Origin: Gemmatimonadota bacterium
GTDB taxonomy: Bacteria > Gemmatimonadota > Gemmatimonadetes > Gemmatimonadales > Gemmatimonadaceae
Assembly: GCA_947457715.1 (NCBI GenBank)
Contig: CANGXK010000017.1
Span: forward strand, 1-17,032
Reading direction: 5' to 3'
DNA: 17,032 nucleotides
In this document: positions 1-7,492 of the stretch, piece by piece
Layout: each line of letters begins with the position of its first letter
Numbering within the stretch: the first letter of the stretch is position 1
The notes under the pieces: model-generated
The model's input: the letters and a program-made list of their open reading frames with translations, nothing else
Told to the model about the DNA's origin: nothing
Databases searched by the model: none
Program-made: the position numbers and the translations under genes

Positions 1-2
1 AA

Positions 3-842
3 GGCGCGGACACCACGGTCCGTGCCGATTTTCGCGGACGCTTCGCATTTTTGTTACCTCGCGGCGCGGCGCACCTCACGGCGACGATGCTCGGCTTTGC
101 GCCGGACTCTCTGCGCATCGATGTCACCGGAGCGGACGCCCTCTTTCGCCTTTCGTTACGGCGTCTCGTACAGCAGATCGCCGAAGTCAGCGTGCGGGCC
201 GACACATGGATCGGCATCCGTGGCGTCGTAGGCGACGAGCAGACGATGGAGCCACTCGCCGGTGTTCTGATCACTTCAATGAAAAGAGACGTGCGCGTTG
301 TGACCGACAGCCTCGGTCGGTTCTCGTTCCCGCTGCCGAAGGCGGAGCTCTCGTCGCTGCAACTCAGTCAGGCCGGGTACGTCTCGCGGCCGGCGATGAT
401 CCGGGTGCAGCGGGGCGATACCAGTTCGCTCGTCCTGCTCATGAGGCGTGGCGAAGATCCCAAGCACCTCCGGTTTGCCCTGTCAGATCTGAGCCACCGC
501 ATGGCGTGGGCGGGGATGGGGACTCTGGTGGCGAACCGCACGCAGCTCAGCCGCTACGGTGCAAGAACGCTCGAGGACGGTATCTTCCGCTCCGGCCTGC
601 TATCGCAGCGCGGGATAATGCTGACACGCCCAGTTTGCCTGTTCGTGAACGGGGAAGCACAGCCCAATCGCCCCCTCTGGTCCATCGATCTTGCCAGCGT
701 GGACTTCGTCGAGGTTTGGGGTCGAAACACCGAACAGTTCGGCTCTCTTCAAGCACGTTGGCCCGGTGGCCGTTGCGGCGCGGCCCCGACCAACCAACGC
801 GGCGGTGGCCCTTGGGTCTCCGTGTGGCTTCTGAACCCATAG
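3..842 (+). CDS. Carboxypeptidase-regulatory-like / TonB-plug-like surface protein, 5' partial
   Basis: The frame is open from the first complete codon at the left edge to TAG at 840-842, so the true start lies outside; the TTG at 51 is only an internal codon. Two carboxypeptidase-regulatory-like beta-sandwich units can be read. The first is cut by the edge (DFRGRFAFLLP, then a GF.PDSLRIDV strand). The second begins near IRGVV at 214-228 and continues with AGVLITS, DSLGRFSFPLP and QAGY. The last ~110 residues look like a TonB receptor plug: RTLEDGIFRSGLL, CLFVNGEAQP, IDLASVDFVEVWG, then a GGRCG box. No beta-barrel follows, so this is not a complete receptor. Such regulatory-domain plus plug-remnant proteins are, from general knowledge, common in Gemmatimonadota. 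Probably envelope-located, but the signal peptide is outside the window. Function unknown. It converges on hrpB across a repeat-filled gap. Confidence 0.72.
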   Translation, partial: GADTTVRADFRGRFAFLLPRGAAHLTATMLGFAPDSLRIDVTGADALFRLSLRRLVQQIAEVSVRADTWIGIRGVVGDEQTMEPLAGVLITSMKRDVRVVTDSLGRFSFPLPKAELSSLQLSQAGYVSRPAMIRVQRGDTSSLVLLMRRGEDPKHLRFALSDLSHRMAWAGMGTLVANRTQLSRYGARTLEDGIFRSGLLSQRGIMLTRPVCLFVNGEAQPNRPLWSIDLASVDFVEVWGRNTEQFGSLQARWPGGRCGAAPTNQRGGGPWVSVWLLNP

Positions 843-850
843 TCACGAAA

Positions 851-943
851 CGCGACGACGGCTTCGTGCGCGCAACCGCCAATTCAATTGCTGCTGTTCA
901 TCCGCGAACATTCGTGCGAATTCGCGGCCAAGCGGTTTGTTCA
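851..943 (+). repeat. 93-bp direct repeat, copy 1
   Basis: This 93-bp segment aligns without gaps to 1004-1096, with 76 of 93 positions identical by my count. It begins 8 bp after the stop codon of the upstream gene. Its second half carries three ATYCGYG heptamers starting at 900, 910 and 920, exactly 10 bp apart. Forward-frame translation (LLFIREHSCEFA) is the kind of spurious peptide that dispersed intergenic repeats produce in several environmental phyla, so I do not call a gene here. Confidence 0.88.
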
Positions 944-965
944 AAGGCTGGAACAACAGCGTGAC

Positions 966-994
966 CGCGGATCAGCGCGAATCACTACACGGAT
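966..994 (-). repeat. Inverted heptamer block between the direct repeats
   Basis: Reverse-strand heptamers ATCCGCG (972-966), ATTCGCG (982-976) and ATCCGTG (994-988) match the ATYCGYG heptamers of the flanking direct repeats in opposite orientation. The block can pair with 1053-1079: the sequence accgcggat at 964-972 is perfectly complementary to atccgcggt at 1073-1081. This gives a long interrupted hairpin in the convergent gap. It could act as a bidirectional transcription end, but there is no T-tract typical of an intrinsic terminator. Confidence 0.7.
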
Positions 995-1003
995 TACCCA
1001 TGG

Positions 1004-1096
1004 CGCGACGACGGCACCGTGCACGCAACCGCCAATAAACTTGTTGCTGTTCATCCGCGGGCATCCGCGCCAATCCGCGGTAAAGCTGTTCGTTCA
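1004..1096 (+). repeat. 93-bp direct repeat, copy 2 (overlaps hrpB stop)
   Basis: Second copy of the repeat at 851-943, same length and ungapped. Three perfect ATCCGCG heptamers start at 1053, 1063 and 1073, a strict 10-bp period. The last three bases (1094-1096) are the reverse-strand TGA stop codon of hrpB, so the repeat reaches the end of the helicase gene. Confidence 0.88.
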
Positions 1097-3646
1097 CGTC
1101 CCGCGCGGCTTCGCTCGCCTCGTCGCCTCCGCCGTGAGCGGATCCTCCGGCCACGGATGACGCGGGTATCGCCCTCGCAATTCCTTCCGCACCTCGAAAT
1201 ACGAGCTGCGCCAGAACCCCGCGAGATCGCGCGTCACCTGCACCGGCCGTTGTGCCGGCGACAGCAGCTGCAGCGTGAGCGACACCCGCCCATCCATCAG
1301 CATCGGCGTGCTCGTCCAGCCAAACACCTCCTGCAGCTTCACCGCCAACACCGGCGCCGTTGGCTCACTGTAATCCAGCGCAATCCGCGATCCACTCGGC
1401 ACCTCCAGATGCGTGGGCGCCAGTCGTTCCAACGCCGACCGCTGCGCCCACGGCATCAGCGACTGCAGTGCGTCGTGCCAATCCACCGACGCCAGCTGCC
1501 CCCACGTGCGCACACCGTCGAGATACGGCCCCGCCCATTCCTCGAGCGACGCCGACAACGCGACCACCGACACATCGGGCCAGCTCGCGTCGTGCGCGTG
1601 CACGAACGCCATCCGCTCGCGCAGTCGCGACGCCGCCTGTGAGAACGGCAAGGCCTCGAGGCCGCTGCGCGCCAGCTGGGCGCGGATGGCACCGACGACC
1701 GCCTGCAGCACCACCGCCGGATCGGCGTCGGTCCACACCATGTCGTCGATCACGATCGCGCCGAACATCGTGCGCTTGCGCGCGCGCACGGCCTTGGTGC
1801 GTTCATCCCACTCAACCAGCTGTACGCGCACGAACTGCTCGCCGAAATCCTCGCGCAGCTCCTCGAGCGTGATCGGCGCCGCGCGTACGATGCGGGCTTC
1901 GGGCGACGTGCCTTCAAGGTCGGCAATCGCCAGGTACGGCGCCTCATGGAGCGCGTCGTGCTTCGCCAGCACGGCCCCGCTGCCATTGCGCAACAAATAC
2001 CGTGGCTCGGCGCCGCTCCGACGTTGCGCCACGCGATCGGGATACGCCAACGCCAACAACGACCCCGTGTCGGCGTCGTCCCACGACGCGCGCGACGACG
2101 CGGCACCCGACGCGCCCCCCGCTGCGCGGCGCGCCAGATCGTCGGCCGTTTGACGCACGCGACGCACGCCATCGCGATCCACCGCCACGCCCGCGGCACC
2201 CTGTGCGCCATCGCGTCGCAACAGCTCCGTGCGCAACCGCATATCCGACTGCGGCGGCAGGCCATCATAGCGCACGATGTCGCGCTCCTCCAGCAACGCC
2301 GCAATCGCCGCACCGAGCGGCAAGGCCCCACGCTCGGCCGCCGTAATCGCCAAGTGCGCCAATCGCGGCTGCAGCGGCAGCGCTGCCATACGACGTCCGT
2401 GCGGCGTGATACGCCCGGCCTCATCGAGTGCACCCAGCTGCGACAACAGCCCGCGCGCCTGCGCGAACGGCCCCGCCCTCGGCACATCAAGCCAACGCAG
2501 CGTGGTCGGATCGCTGATGCCGGCATCGGCCAGCTCCAGCGCCAACGACGACAAGTCGGCGTCCACAATTTCCGGACGCGTACTGGGCAGCAACGTGTGA
2601 TCCTCGTGCTGATCCCACAGCCGGTAGCTCACACCCGGCGCCGTGCGTCCGGCGCGACCACGACGCTGATCGGCCGACGCGCGGCTCACCCGCACCGTGT
2701 GCAATCGCGTCAGTCCCGCCGACGCATCGTAGCGCGGCACGCGCGACAATCCACAGTCGATCACCACACGCACGCCGGCCACGGTGAGACTCGTTTCCGC
2801 CACACTCGTGCTCAGCACCACTTTACGCGTCCCCGGCCGCGCCGGCGCCAGCGCGGCATCCTGCTCGGCCAACGGCATGCTGCCGTGCAACGTGTGCACC
2901 CGCACGCCGGTCATCGTGTCGCCGGTGAGACGTTCCGCCACGCGCCGCTGCTCACCCGCGCCCGGCAGGAACACCAGCACATCACCCTCGGTGGCGTCGA
3001 GCGCTTCGCGAACCACACGCGCCGTCGTCGCCTCGATGCGTTCATCGCGACGCGGGGCGCGATAGTGCGTATCGATGGGGAACATGCGTCCCTCGCTGCG
3101 CAGCACCGGCGCTGGCCCACCCTCGTCGGCCAGCAACGCCGACACCGCGACGCCGTCGAGCGTGGCCGACATGACCAGCACCCGCAGCGCGTCGCGCAGA
3201 TGGCGCTGCGTCTCGAGCACCAGCGCCAACCCGAGGTCGGCGTGCAGCGACCGCTCGTGAAATTCGTCGAAGATCACGAGACCGATTTCTTCGAGCGCGG
3301 CATCGCTGCTCAGCATGCGCGCCAGCACGCCTTCGGTCACCACCTCAATGCGCGTGCGCTTGGAAATGCGCGTCTCGCCGCGCACACGGTAGCCCACCGT
3401 CTGCCCCACCTCTTCACCCAGGATCCACGCCATGTACGACGCCGCCGCACGGGCCGCGAGTCGGCGCGGCTCGAGCATCACCAGTTTCGTGCCCGCCAGC
3501 CATGGCTCGTCGATCAGCGCGAGTGGCACGCGCGTGGTCTTGCCGGCACCCGGTGGCGCCTCGAGCACCGCCACGGTGCGCGCGGCCAGCGCGGCGCGCA
3601 AGGACGGGATGATCTCGTCGATCGGAAGCGTGGTGGTGTCTCGCAC
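1094..3646 (-). CDS. hrpB: ATP-dependent DEAH-type RNA helicase HrpB
   Basis: 850 residues, close to the usual HrpB length of about 820-850. Visible motifs: Walker A PPGAGKTT (residues 31-38), EPRRLAARAAA (motif Ia), DEFHERS (127-133; HrpB-type DExH box), SATLDG (160-165), STSVAETSLT, and QRRGRAGRT (motif VI). The carboxyl end carries the HrpB-specific block, including FWRSSYFEVRKELRGRYPRH and the WPEDP tail. The family is a nucleotide-driven nucleic-acid helicase of uncertain physiological role in bacteria, related to HrpA; cytoplasmic. The start is GTG at 3646, only 9 bp after the stop of the upstream S41-like gene, so the two are probably co-transcribed. No clear Shine-Dalgarno precedes it. 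The stop lies inside the last bases of an intergenic repeat. Identity is secure; the operon partner gives no hint of a specific substrate. Confidence 0.96.
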   Translation of the reverse strand: MRDTTTLPIDEIIPSLRAALAARTVAVLEAPPGAGKTTRVPLALIDEPWLAGTKLVMLEPRRLAARAAASYMAWILGEEVGQTVGYRVRGETRISKRTRIEVVTEGVLARMLSSDAALEEIGLVIFDEFHERSLHADLGLALVLETQRHLRDALRVLVMSATLDGVAVSALLADEGGPAPVLRSEGRMFPIDTHYRAPRRDERIEATTARVVREALDATEGDVLVFLPGAGEQRRVAERLTGDTMTGVRVHTLHGSMPLAEQDAALAPARPGTRKVVLSTSVAETSLTVAGVRVVIDCGLSRVPRYDASAGLTRLHTVRVSRASADQRRGRAGRTAPGVSYRLWDQHEDHTLLPSTRPEIVDADLSSLALELADAGISDPTTLRWLDVPRAGPFAQARGLLSQLGALDEAGRITPHGRRMAALPLQPRLAHLAITAAERGALPLGAAIAALLEERDIVRYDGLPPQSDMRLRTELLRRDGAQGAAGVAVDRDGVRRVRQTADDLARRAAGGASGAASSRASWDDADTGSLLALAYPDRVAQRRSGAEPRYLLRNGSGAVLAKHDALHEAPYLAIADLEGTSPEARIVRAAPITLEELREDFGEQFVRVQLVEWDERTKAVRARKRTMFGAIVIDDMVWTDADPAVVLQAVVGAIRAQLARSGLEALPFSQAASRLRERMAFVHAHDASWPDVSVVALSASLEEWAGPYLDGVRTWGQLASVDWHDALQSLMPWAQRSALERLAPTHLEVPSGSRIALDYSEPTAPVLAVKLQEVFGWTSTPMLMDGRVSLTLQLLSPAQRPVQVTRDLAGFWRSSYFEVRKELRGRYPRHPWPEDPLTAEATRRAKPRGT

Positions 3647-3655
3647 AGCGACCGG

Positions 3656-6202
3656 CTATCGGCGACGGCGCGTTGGCGGATCGAGCTGCTGCACCAGCCA
3701 CTGCTGCGCGCGCTCGATCACATCATCGAATCCGCTGCGCACGCCGCGGACCGTAAGGCGCGCCTCCACGCTCGGGGTGATGCCCACGCGCTGCAACTGT
3801 GCGTCGTCCGCGCGGCGCATCTCCACGATGGGAATCGTCACGTTCAACAGTCCCGGCAATTCCACGTTCATCACTTCGCCCGGTGCACCCGCGCTGGATG
3901 CCCCGATGAACGTCACCCGCGCCACGGCATCGAGCGCGATGGCCAGTCGTTCCATGTCACCGGCAGTGCGCTCGTCGATCAGTACCACGATGCGTCCGGC
4001 GTAGTGCCCGGCCGTGTCGCCACGGCTCACGCGCGATCGCGTTTCACGTGTGACAGCGCACAGTGCACGCGCTTCGCGCAGCGCTGGCATGGCGCATGGT
4101 TCGCTTTCATAGCGCCGCACTTCACGCGCCGTGACCGCTTCCGGCACGCTGCGTACTGCCGCCAGCAGCGCGTCGGCCTGACCGGTACCGAGTGTACCAC
4201 GCAGGTCCACGATCCAGCCACGGGCATTGCGCGCGCGTGTCAGGATGGCCGTCGTCGAGTCGGCAGGCAGTCGCTCCACATCGAAATAGACGATGTTGCC
4301 CGGCAGCGAACGCACCGCGCTCATCGTGGGCCGTTCGGCGAGCACCAACGGCGCCACGTACGCCACGCTGCGCGGAATGTCCAGCTGTCGCTCGCGGTTC
4401 ATCATGTCGCGCAGGCGGAACAGCGCGCCACCGCTCGGGCCGAGTGCCAGCTGCGGCATCAACAGACGCATGCGCGACCACGTGTTCGGCGCCGACACCG
4501 CCGTGCGATGATCGATGATCCACGCCGGCATCGGGTAGCCGTCGGCGGCCGTGACTTCCATGCCCGTTTCGATCCCAAGCGCCTTCGTGACCGAGTCGCG
4601 GATTACATCGGTGATGATGGCACGGTCCTCGATCCAGCGCACGCGGAACGGCACCGAGGCGGGGCCGCGAACGGAATCGGCCGACCGTCCCCGCAAGTTC
4701 GACGGCGTGTCGTCGAGCGCCGACACCATCGGCATCAACGCCGCGGCGTACTCGGTGGCCGCGCGTGCCGCCTCGAGTCTGGAAATCGTGCGCTGAAGCA
4801 GGGCGTCCATGTCCTCGTCGTACAAGTCGCGATGTACGTGCCGCACACGGATCGCACTCCACAGCCGTGCGGCCGCCAGCAAACGTGCGCCCATGAACGG
4901 ATACGGATCGCTGTCATAGTAGCCCGGCAACACCGCCGGCAGTCGCCGCGCGGGCACACGCGAGGCGCGCACCACACGGTTCGTGCGCAACAGCGACAGC
5001 GCGGCGCGCAACACCGGCGCACTGTCCGACGCCTGCGCGGCCCGCGGGAGCACCGTGTCGGCGATCAGCCCCGTGCTGCCGTCGGCATGCACGAGTTCTC
5101 CCGTGCGCAGACGCACCATCACGCGATCGGCGATCGGCAACACCACACTCGATACCAGTGGCGTGTCGTCCACGCCCTCTTCGGCAATCAGTGTGGCCCG
5201 ACCAGTCGCGACCAGCGACAGCAGCGCGCGCGGCAGCACCGTGGCGCGGTTCGCAAGCACCATCACGCGCCTCGGCTGCGCTGCTCCCGCGAACACCGGG
5301 CGCCCGGTGCGCACCGTCCACGCATCGTCCGGATGCCACTCTCCGTTCATCGCGCGCGCACCACCGACCCGGTGCATGCGCTCGATGCTCGAGGTCGTGA
5401 GCGCGCTGTTCAACTGCGTCACCAGTCCCGCGTTGGCGACGAACGCATCGACCACGGCCGCGAGGGAATCCAACACCGCACCGGTCGCCGCGCTCGTGGT
5501 CACACCCGACCCGCGCACATCGAGCACCACCCGTGCCGGTGCCGTCGCAAGCAGCCGGTGCACCATCGCCGCCGCGCTATCGGTGAACAGCGCGCGCTGG
5601 GCCGATCCCAGCGGAACGCGCACGATCAGTACACTGTCGCGCGTGCGCGCGCCGACAACGGCGAAGGGCTCGCGAGCGCCCGGCACGCCGACCGCATCGG
5701 CCAGCTCCACCCGCGTGAGCGGATCCTGCAGCACCGACAGCAGGCGGCGATAGGCCACCGCCAGCTGCTGCGCGTCATTGGCCGAACGCACCACCGTGGC
5801 CGCGCGGATGAACGCCGAATCCCATGGTGCGCCGCGTTCGATCACGGCGGGATGATACAGCGACACCAGATGCCACACCTGCATCAGCGTGCGCAGCCGG
5901 GCCACGCCGGCCGAGTCCGATGGCGCCGGGTCGGGCTCCGGGAGGATCGTGTCCACCACGGCCGGTGGCGGCGCTGGCGCTACCGCGGCGGGCGAGGGCG
6001 TCTTCGCCGCACCGCGCGCCGGTCGCACTGCCGGCGTCGGCTTCGCGGTCACTGGCGGCGCCGAAGCCGTCGCACCCACCCCAGAATCCGGGGTCACCTT
6101 GAAGAAGCTGCTGCTGCAGCCGGCACTCGAAGCGGCGAGGATCGCCAGCGATGCGCGCGCGGCGACACGCCGGAACATCCGGGGAGTTGGCGGAATCAGC
6201 AT
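3656..6202 (-). CDS. Secreted tandem S41 (tail-specific protease) family protein, probably inactive
   Basis: 848 residues from the ATG at 6202. The N-terminus has arginines, a hydrophobic core (ASLAILAASSAGC) and Cys29 followed by SSS, which suggests a lipoprotein, although position -3 is Ser rather than Leu. A Pro/Ala-rich linker follows. Two S41-like units are seen. Unit 1 has a helical cap (LMQVWHLVSLYHPAV...LLSVLQDPLTRV), ARVVLDVRG and VMVLANRATVLPRAL. Unit 2 has a cap (RLWSAIRVRHVHRDLYDED), a PDZ-like stretch, GWIVDLRGTLG, VVLIDERTAGDMERLA and VGITPSVEA. Active S41 enzymes have Ser in the T-x-S-x-x-E box; here that position is Gly748 (GGT) in unit 2 and Leu in unit 1, so catalysis is doubtful. 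A TTG at 6211 or ATG at 6178 are alternative starts; 6202 is chosen because a -10-like hexamer sits 7 nt upstream. First gene of a pair with hrpB. Confidence 0.85.
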   Translation of the reverse strand: MLIPPTPRMFRRVAARASLAILAASSAGCSSSFFKVTPDSGVGATASAPPVTAKPTPAVRPARGAAKTPSPAAVAPAPPPAVVDTILPEPDPAPSDSAGVARLRTLMQVWHLVSLYHPAVIERGAPWDSAFIRAATVVRSANDAQQLAVAYRRLLSVLQDPLTRVELADAVGVPGAREPFAVVGARTRDSVLIVRVPLGSAQRALFTDSAAAMVHRLLATAPARVVLDVRGSGVTTSAATGAVLDSLAAVVDAFVANAGLVTQLNSALTTSSIERMHRVGGARAMNGEWHPDDAWTVRTGRPVFAGAAQPRRVMVLANRATVLPRALLSLVATGRATLIAEEGVDDTPLVSSVVLPIADRVMVRLRTGELVHADGSTGLIADTVLPRAAQASDSAPVLRAALSLLRTNRVVRASRVPARRLPAVLPGYYDSDPYPFMGARLLAAARLWSAIRVRHVHRDLYDEDMDALLQRTISRLEAARAATEYAAALMPMVSALDDTPSNLRGRSADSVRGPASVPFRVRWIEDRAIITDVIRDSVTKALGIETGMEVTAADGYPMPAWIIDHRTAVSAPNTWSRMRLLMPQLALGPSGGALFRLRDMMNRERQLDIPRSVAYVAPLVLAERPTMSAVRSLPGNIVYFDVERLPADSTTAILTRARNARGWIVDLRGTLGTGQADALLAAVRSVPEAVTAREVRRYESEPCAMPALREARALCAVTRETRSRVSRGDTAGHYAGRIVVLIDERTAGDMERLAIALDAVARVTFIGASSAGAPGEVMNVELPGLLNVTIPIVEMRRADDAQLQRVGITPSVEARLTVRGVRSGFDDVIERAQQWLVQQLDPPTRRRR

Positions 6203-6209
6203 ATTGCGC

Positions 6210-6215
6210 AAGATA
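6210..6215 (-). promoter_or_regulatory. Candidate -10 hexamer of a leaderless promoter for the S41-like gene
   Basis: Reverse-strand TATCTT (6215-6210) is followed by 7 nt and then ATG at 6202-6200. No Shine-Dalgarno precedes that ATG. If the hexamer is a -10 box, transcription would begin at or next to the start codon. No convincing -35 box is seen. The gap to the divergent AlaX gene is only 65 bp. Prediction by eye only. Confidence 0.35.
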
Positions 6216-6267
6216 CCATCGGCGCCCTTCCCCGCTGCACGACGTTTCCGACACGGACCCGCCCCGC

Positions 6268-7458
6268 ATGACCGACCGCCTGTACTACACCGACGCGCGC
6301 CTCGACCGCTTCACCGCCGCCGTGCGCGACATCACCGACGACGGCCGTCGCGTCGTGCTCGACCGCACCGCGTTCTACCCCACGTCGGGCGGACAGCCGC
6401 ACGACGTGGGCTCGCTCGGCGGCATCGCGGTCGTGGACGTCATCGACGAGGATGACCGCATCGCGCATTGCCTCGCTGAGCCGATCGGCGTGCCCGTAGG
6501 CTCGATGTTGGTGGGCCAGATCGACACCGCACGACGCTTCGACCACATGCAGCAGCACACCGGTCAGCACCTGCTGTCGGCCATGTTCGCCGACGAATTC
6601 GGCTGGCCCACGGTAAGCGTGCACTTCGGCGACGACACCAACACCGTGGATGTGGCCTGCGACGACTTCGATCCGAGCGCGCTCGCCGCCATGGAACGCC
6701 GCGCCAACGCGCTCATCGTGCAGAATCGCCGCGTCACGGTGTCCTTCGAAAACGCCGCCGAAGCCACCGGGCTGCGCAAGCCGAGCGACCGCGACGGCGA
6801 ACTGCGCATCGTGACCATCGAAGGCATCGACCGCAGCGCCTGCGGCGGTACCCATGTCGATTTCACCGGCGAGATCGGCGCGCTGCTGCTGCGGCGCGCA
6901 GAGAAAACCAAGGGCAACACGCGCATCGAGTTCGTCTGCGGCCATCGCGCCGTGTCCCGCGCCCGGCTCGATGCCGAACTGCTCACCAAGGCGGCGCGCG
7001 CGCTGTCGGCCTCGCCACAGGATCTGCCGGTGCTGGTGGAACAGCAGCTGCAGCGCCTCACGGAGGGCGAACGCGAGCGCAAACGCCTGGCCGCGGAACT
7101 GGCGCGCTATCAGGCAACGGCCATGTGGACGGCATGTATCCCTGACAGCGACGGCGTGCGCCGTATCGTAGTGTCAGCAACAGGAGCGGTGAAGGATTCC
7201 GAGCCGCTGGCCCAGCAACTGGCGGCCCTCGGCTTCTGCGCCGTCGTGGTCACCAGCGAAAGCGGAGGTGGCGTGTTAATGGCCACAGCGGCCGACACCG
7301 GAATCGATGCCGGCCAGAAACTCCGCACCGCGCTGCAAGCGGTAGGCGGTCGTGGCGGCGGATCACCCCGACTCGCGCAGGGCGCCGTTCCCGATCCGTC
7401 GCAGCTGCCGGTCGTGCTCGAATCCCTTGGCTTTGGGACGGCATTGCCGGAAGCGTAA
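6268..7458 (+). CDS. alaX: Alanyl-tRNA editing protein (AlaX, long form with DHHA1 domain)
   Basis: 396 residues. It is a free-standing relative of the editing half of alanyl-tRNA synthetase, which hydrolyses Ser-tRNA(Ala) or Gly-tRNA(Ala). Residues 30-45 contain the typical RTAFYPTSGGQP entry motif. The zinc ligands are visible: HTGQH (His97, His101) and CGGTH (Cys192, His196). A coiled, Arg/Glu/Leu-rich linker (about 255-280) leads to a C-terminal DHHA1 domain with the Gly-rich GGRGGGSPRLAQG motif near residues 358-370. The aminoacylation domain of AlaRS is absent, so this is not alaS. The ATG at 6268 is chosen because the protein homology begins directly there (LYYTDARLDRF); the frame is open further upstream but runs into the divergent S41-like gene. 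No Shine-Dalgarno is evident. It is followed 34 bp later by an outer-membrane barrel gene, possibly in one transcript. Confidence 0.94.
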   Translation: MTDRLYYTDARLDRFTAAVRDITDDGRRVVLDRTAFYPTSGGQPHDVGSLGGIAVVDVIDEDDRIAHCLAEPIGVPVGSMLVGQIDTARRFDHMQQHTGQHLLSAMFADEFGWPTVSVHFGDDTNTVDVACDDFDPSALAAMERRANALIVQNRRVTVSFENAAEATGLRKPSDRDGELRIVTIEGIDRSACGGTHVDFTGEIGALLLRRAEKTKGNTRIEFVCGHRAVSRARLDAELLTKAARALSASPQDLPVLVEQQLQRLTEGERERKRLAAELARYQATAMWTACIPDSDGVRRIVVSATGAVKDSEPLAQQLAALGFCAVVVTSESGGGVLMATAADTGIDAGQKLRTALQAVGGRGGGSPRLAQGAVPDPSQLPVVLESLGFGTALPEA

Positions 7459-7477
7459 ACGTCTCGCGCACACGTTT
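7457..7477 (+). other. Small inverted repeat between alaX and the barrel gene
   Basis: AAACGT (7457-7462) and ACGTTT (7472-7477) are perfect inverted 6-mers around a 9-nt loop, overlapping the alaX stop codon and ending 5 nt before the GGGAG ribosome binding site of the next gene. Possibly a weak hairpin or operator; too short and without a T-run to be a terminator. Confidence 0.3.
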
Positions 7478-7492
7478 CACTCGGGAGTGATG

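Noticed and set aside
851..1096. CRISPR array
   Set aside because: Only two long units, imperfect, with related inverted sequence between them and no unique spacers; no cas gene nearby.
888..1160. A 90-codon plus-strand ORF across the 93-bp repeats
   Set aside because: Its repeated peptide (LLFIREHSCEF / LLFIRGHPRQS) is just the translated DNA repeat, and it runs antisense into hrpB.
1946..6271. A 1441-codon plus-strand ORF antisense to hrpB and the S41-like gene
   Set aside because: The peptide is extremely rich in Arg and His with no domain signature, as expected for an antisense frame in high-G+C DNA; both minus-strand genes have clear family motifs.
6268..7458. Truncated alanyl-tRNA synthetase
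   Set aside because: The start fits a complete AlaX editing protein with DHHA1 domain; there is no remnant of the aminoacylation domain upstream, where a divergent gene begins.
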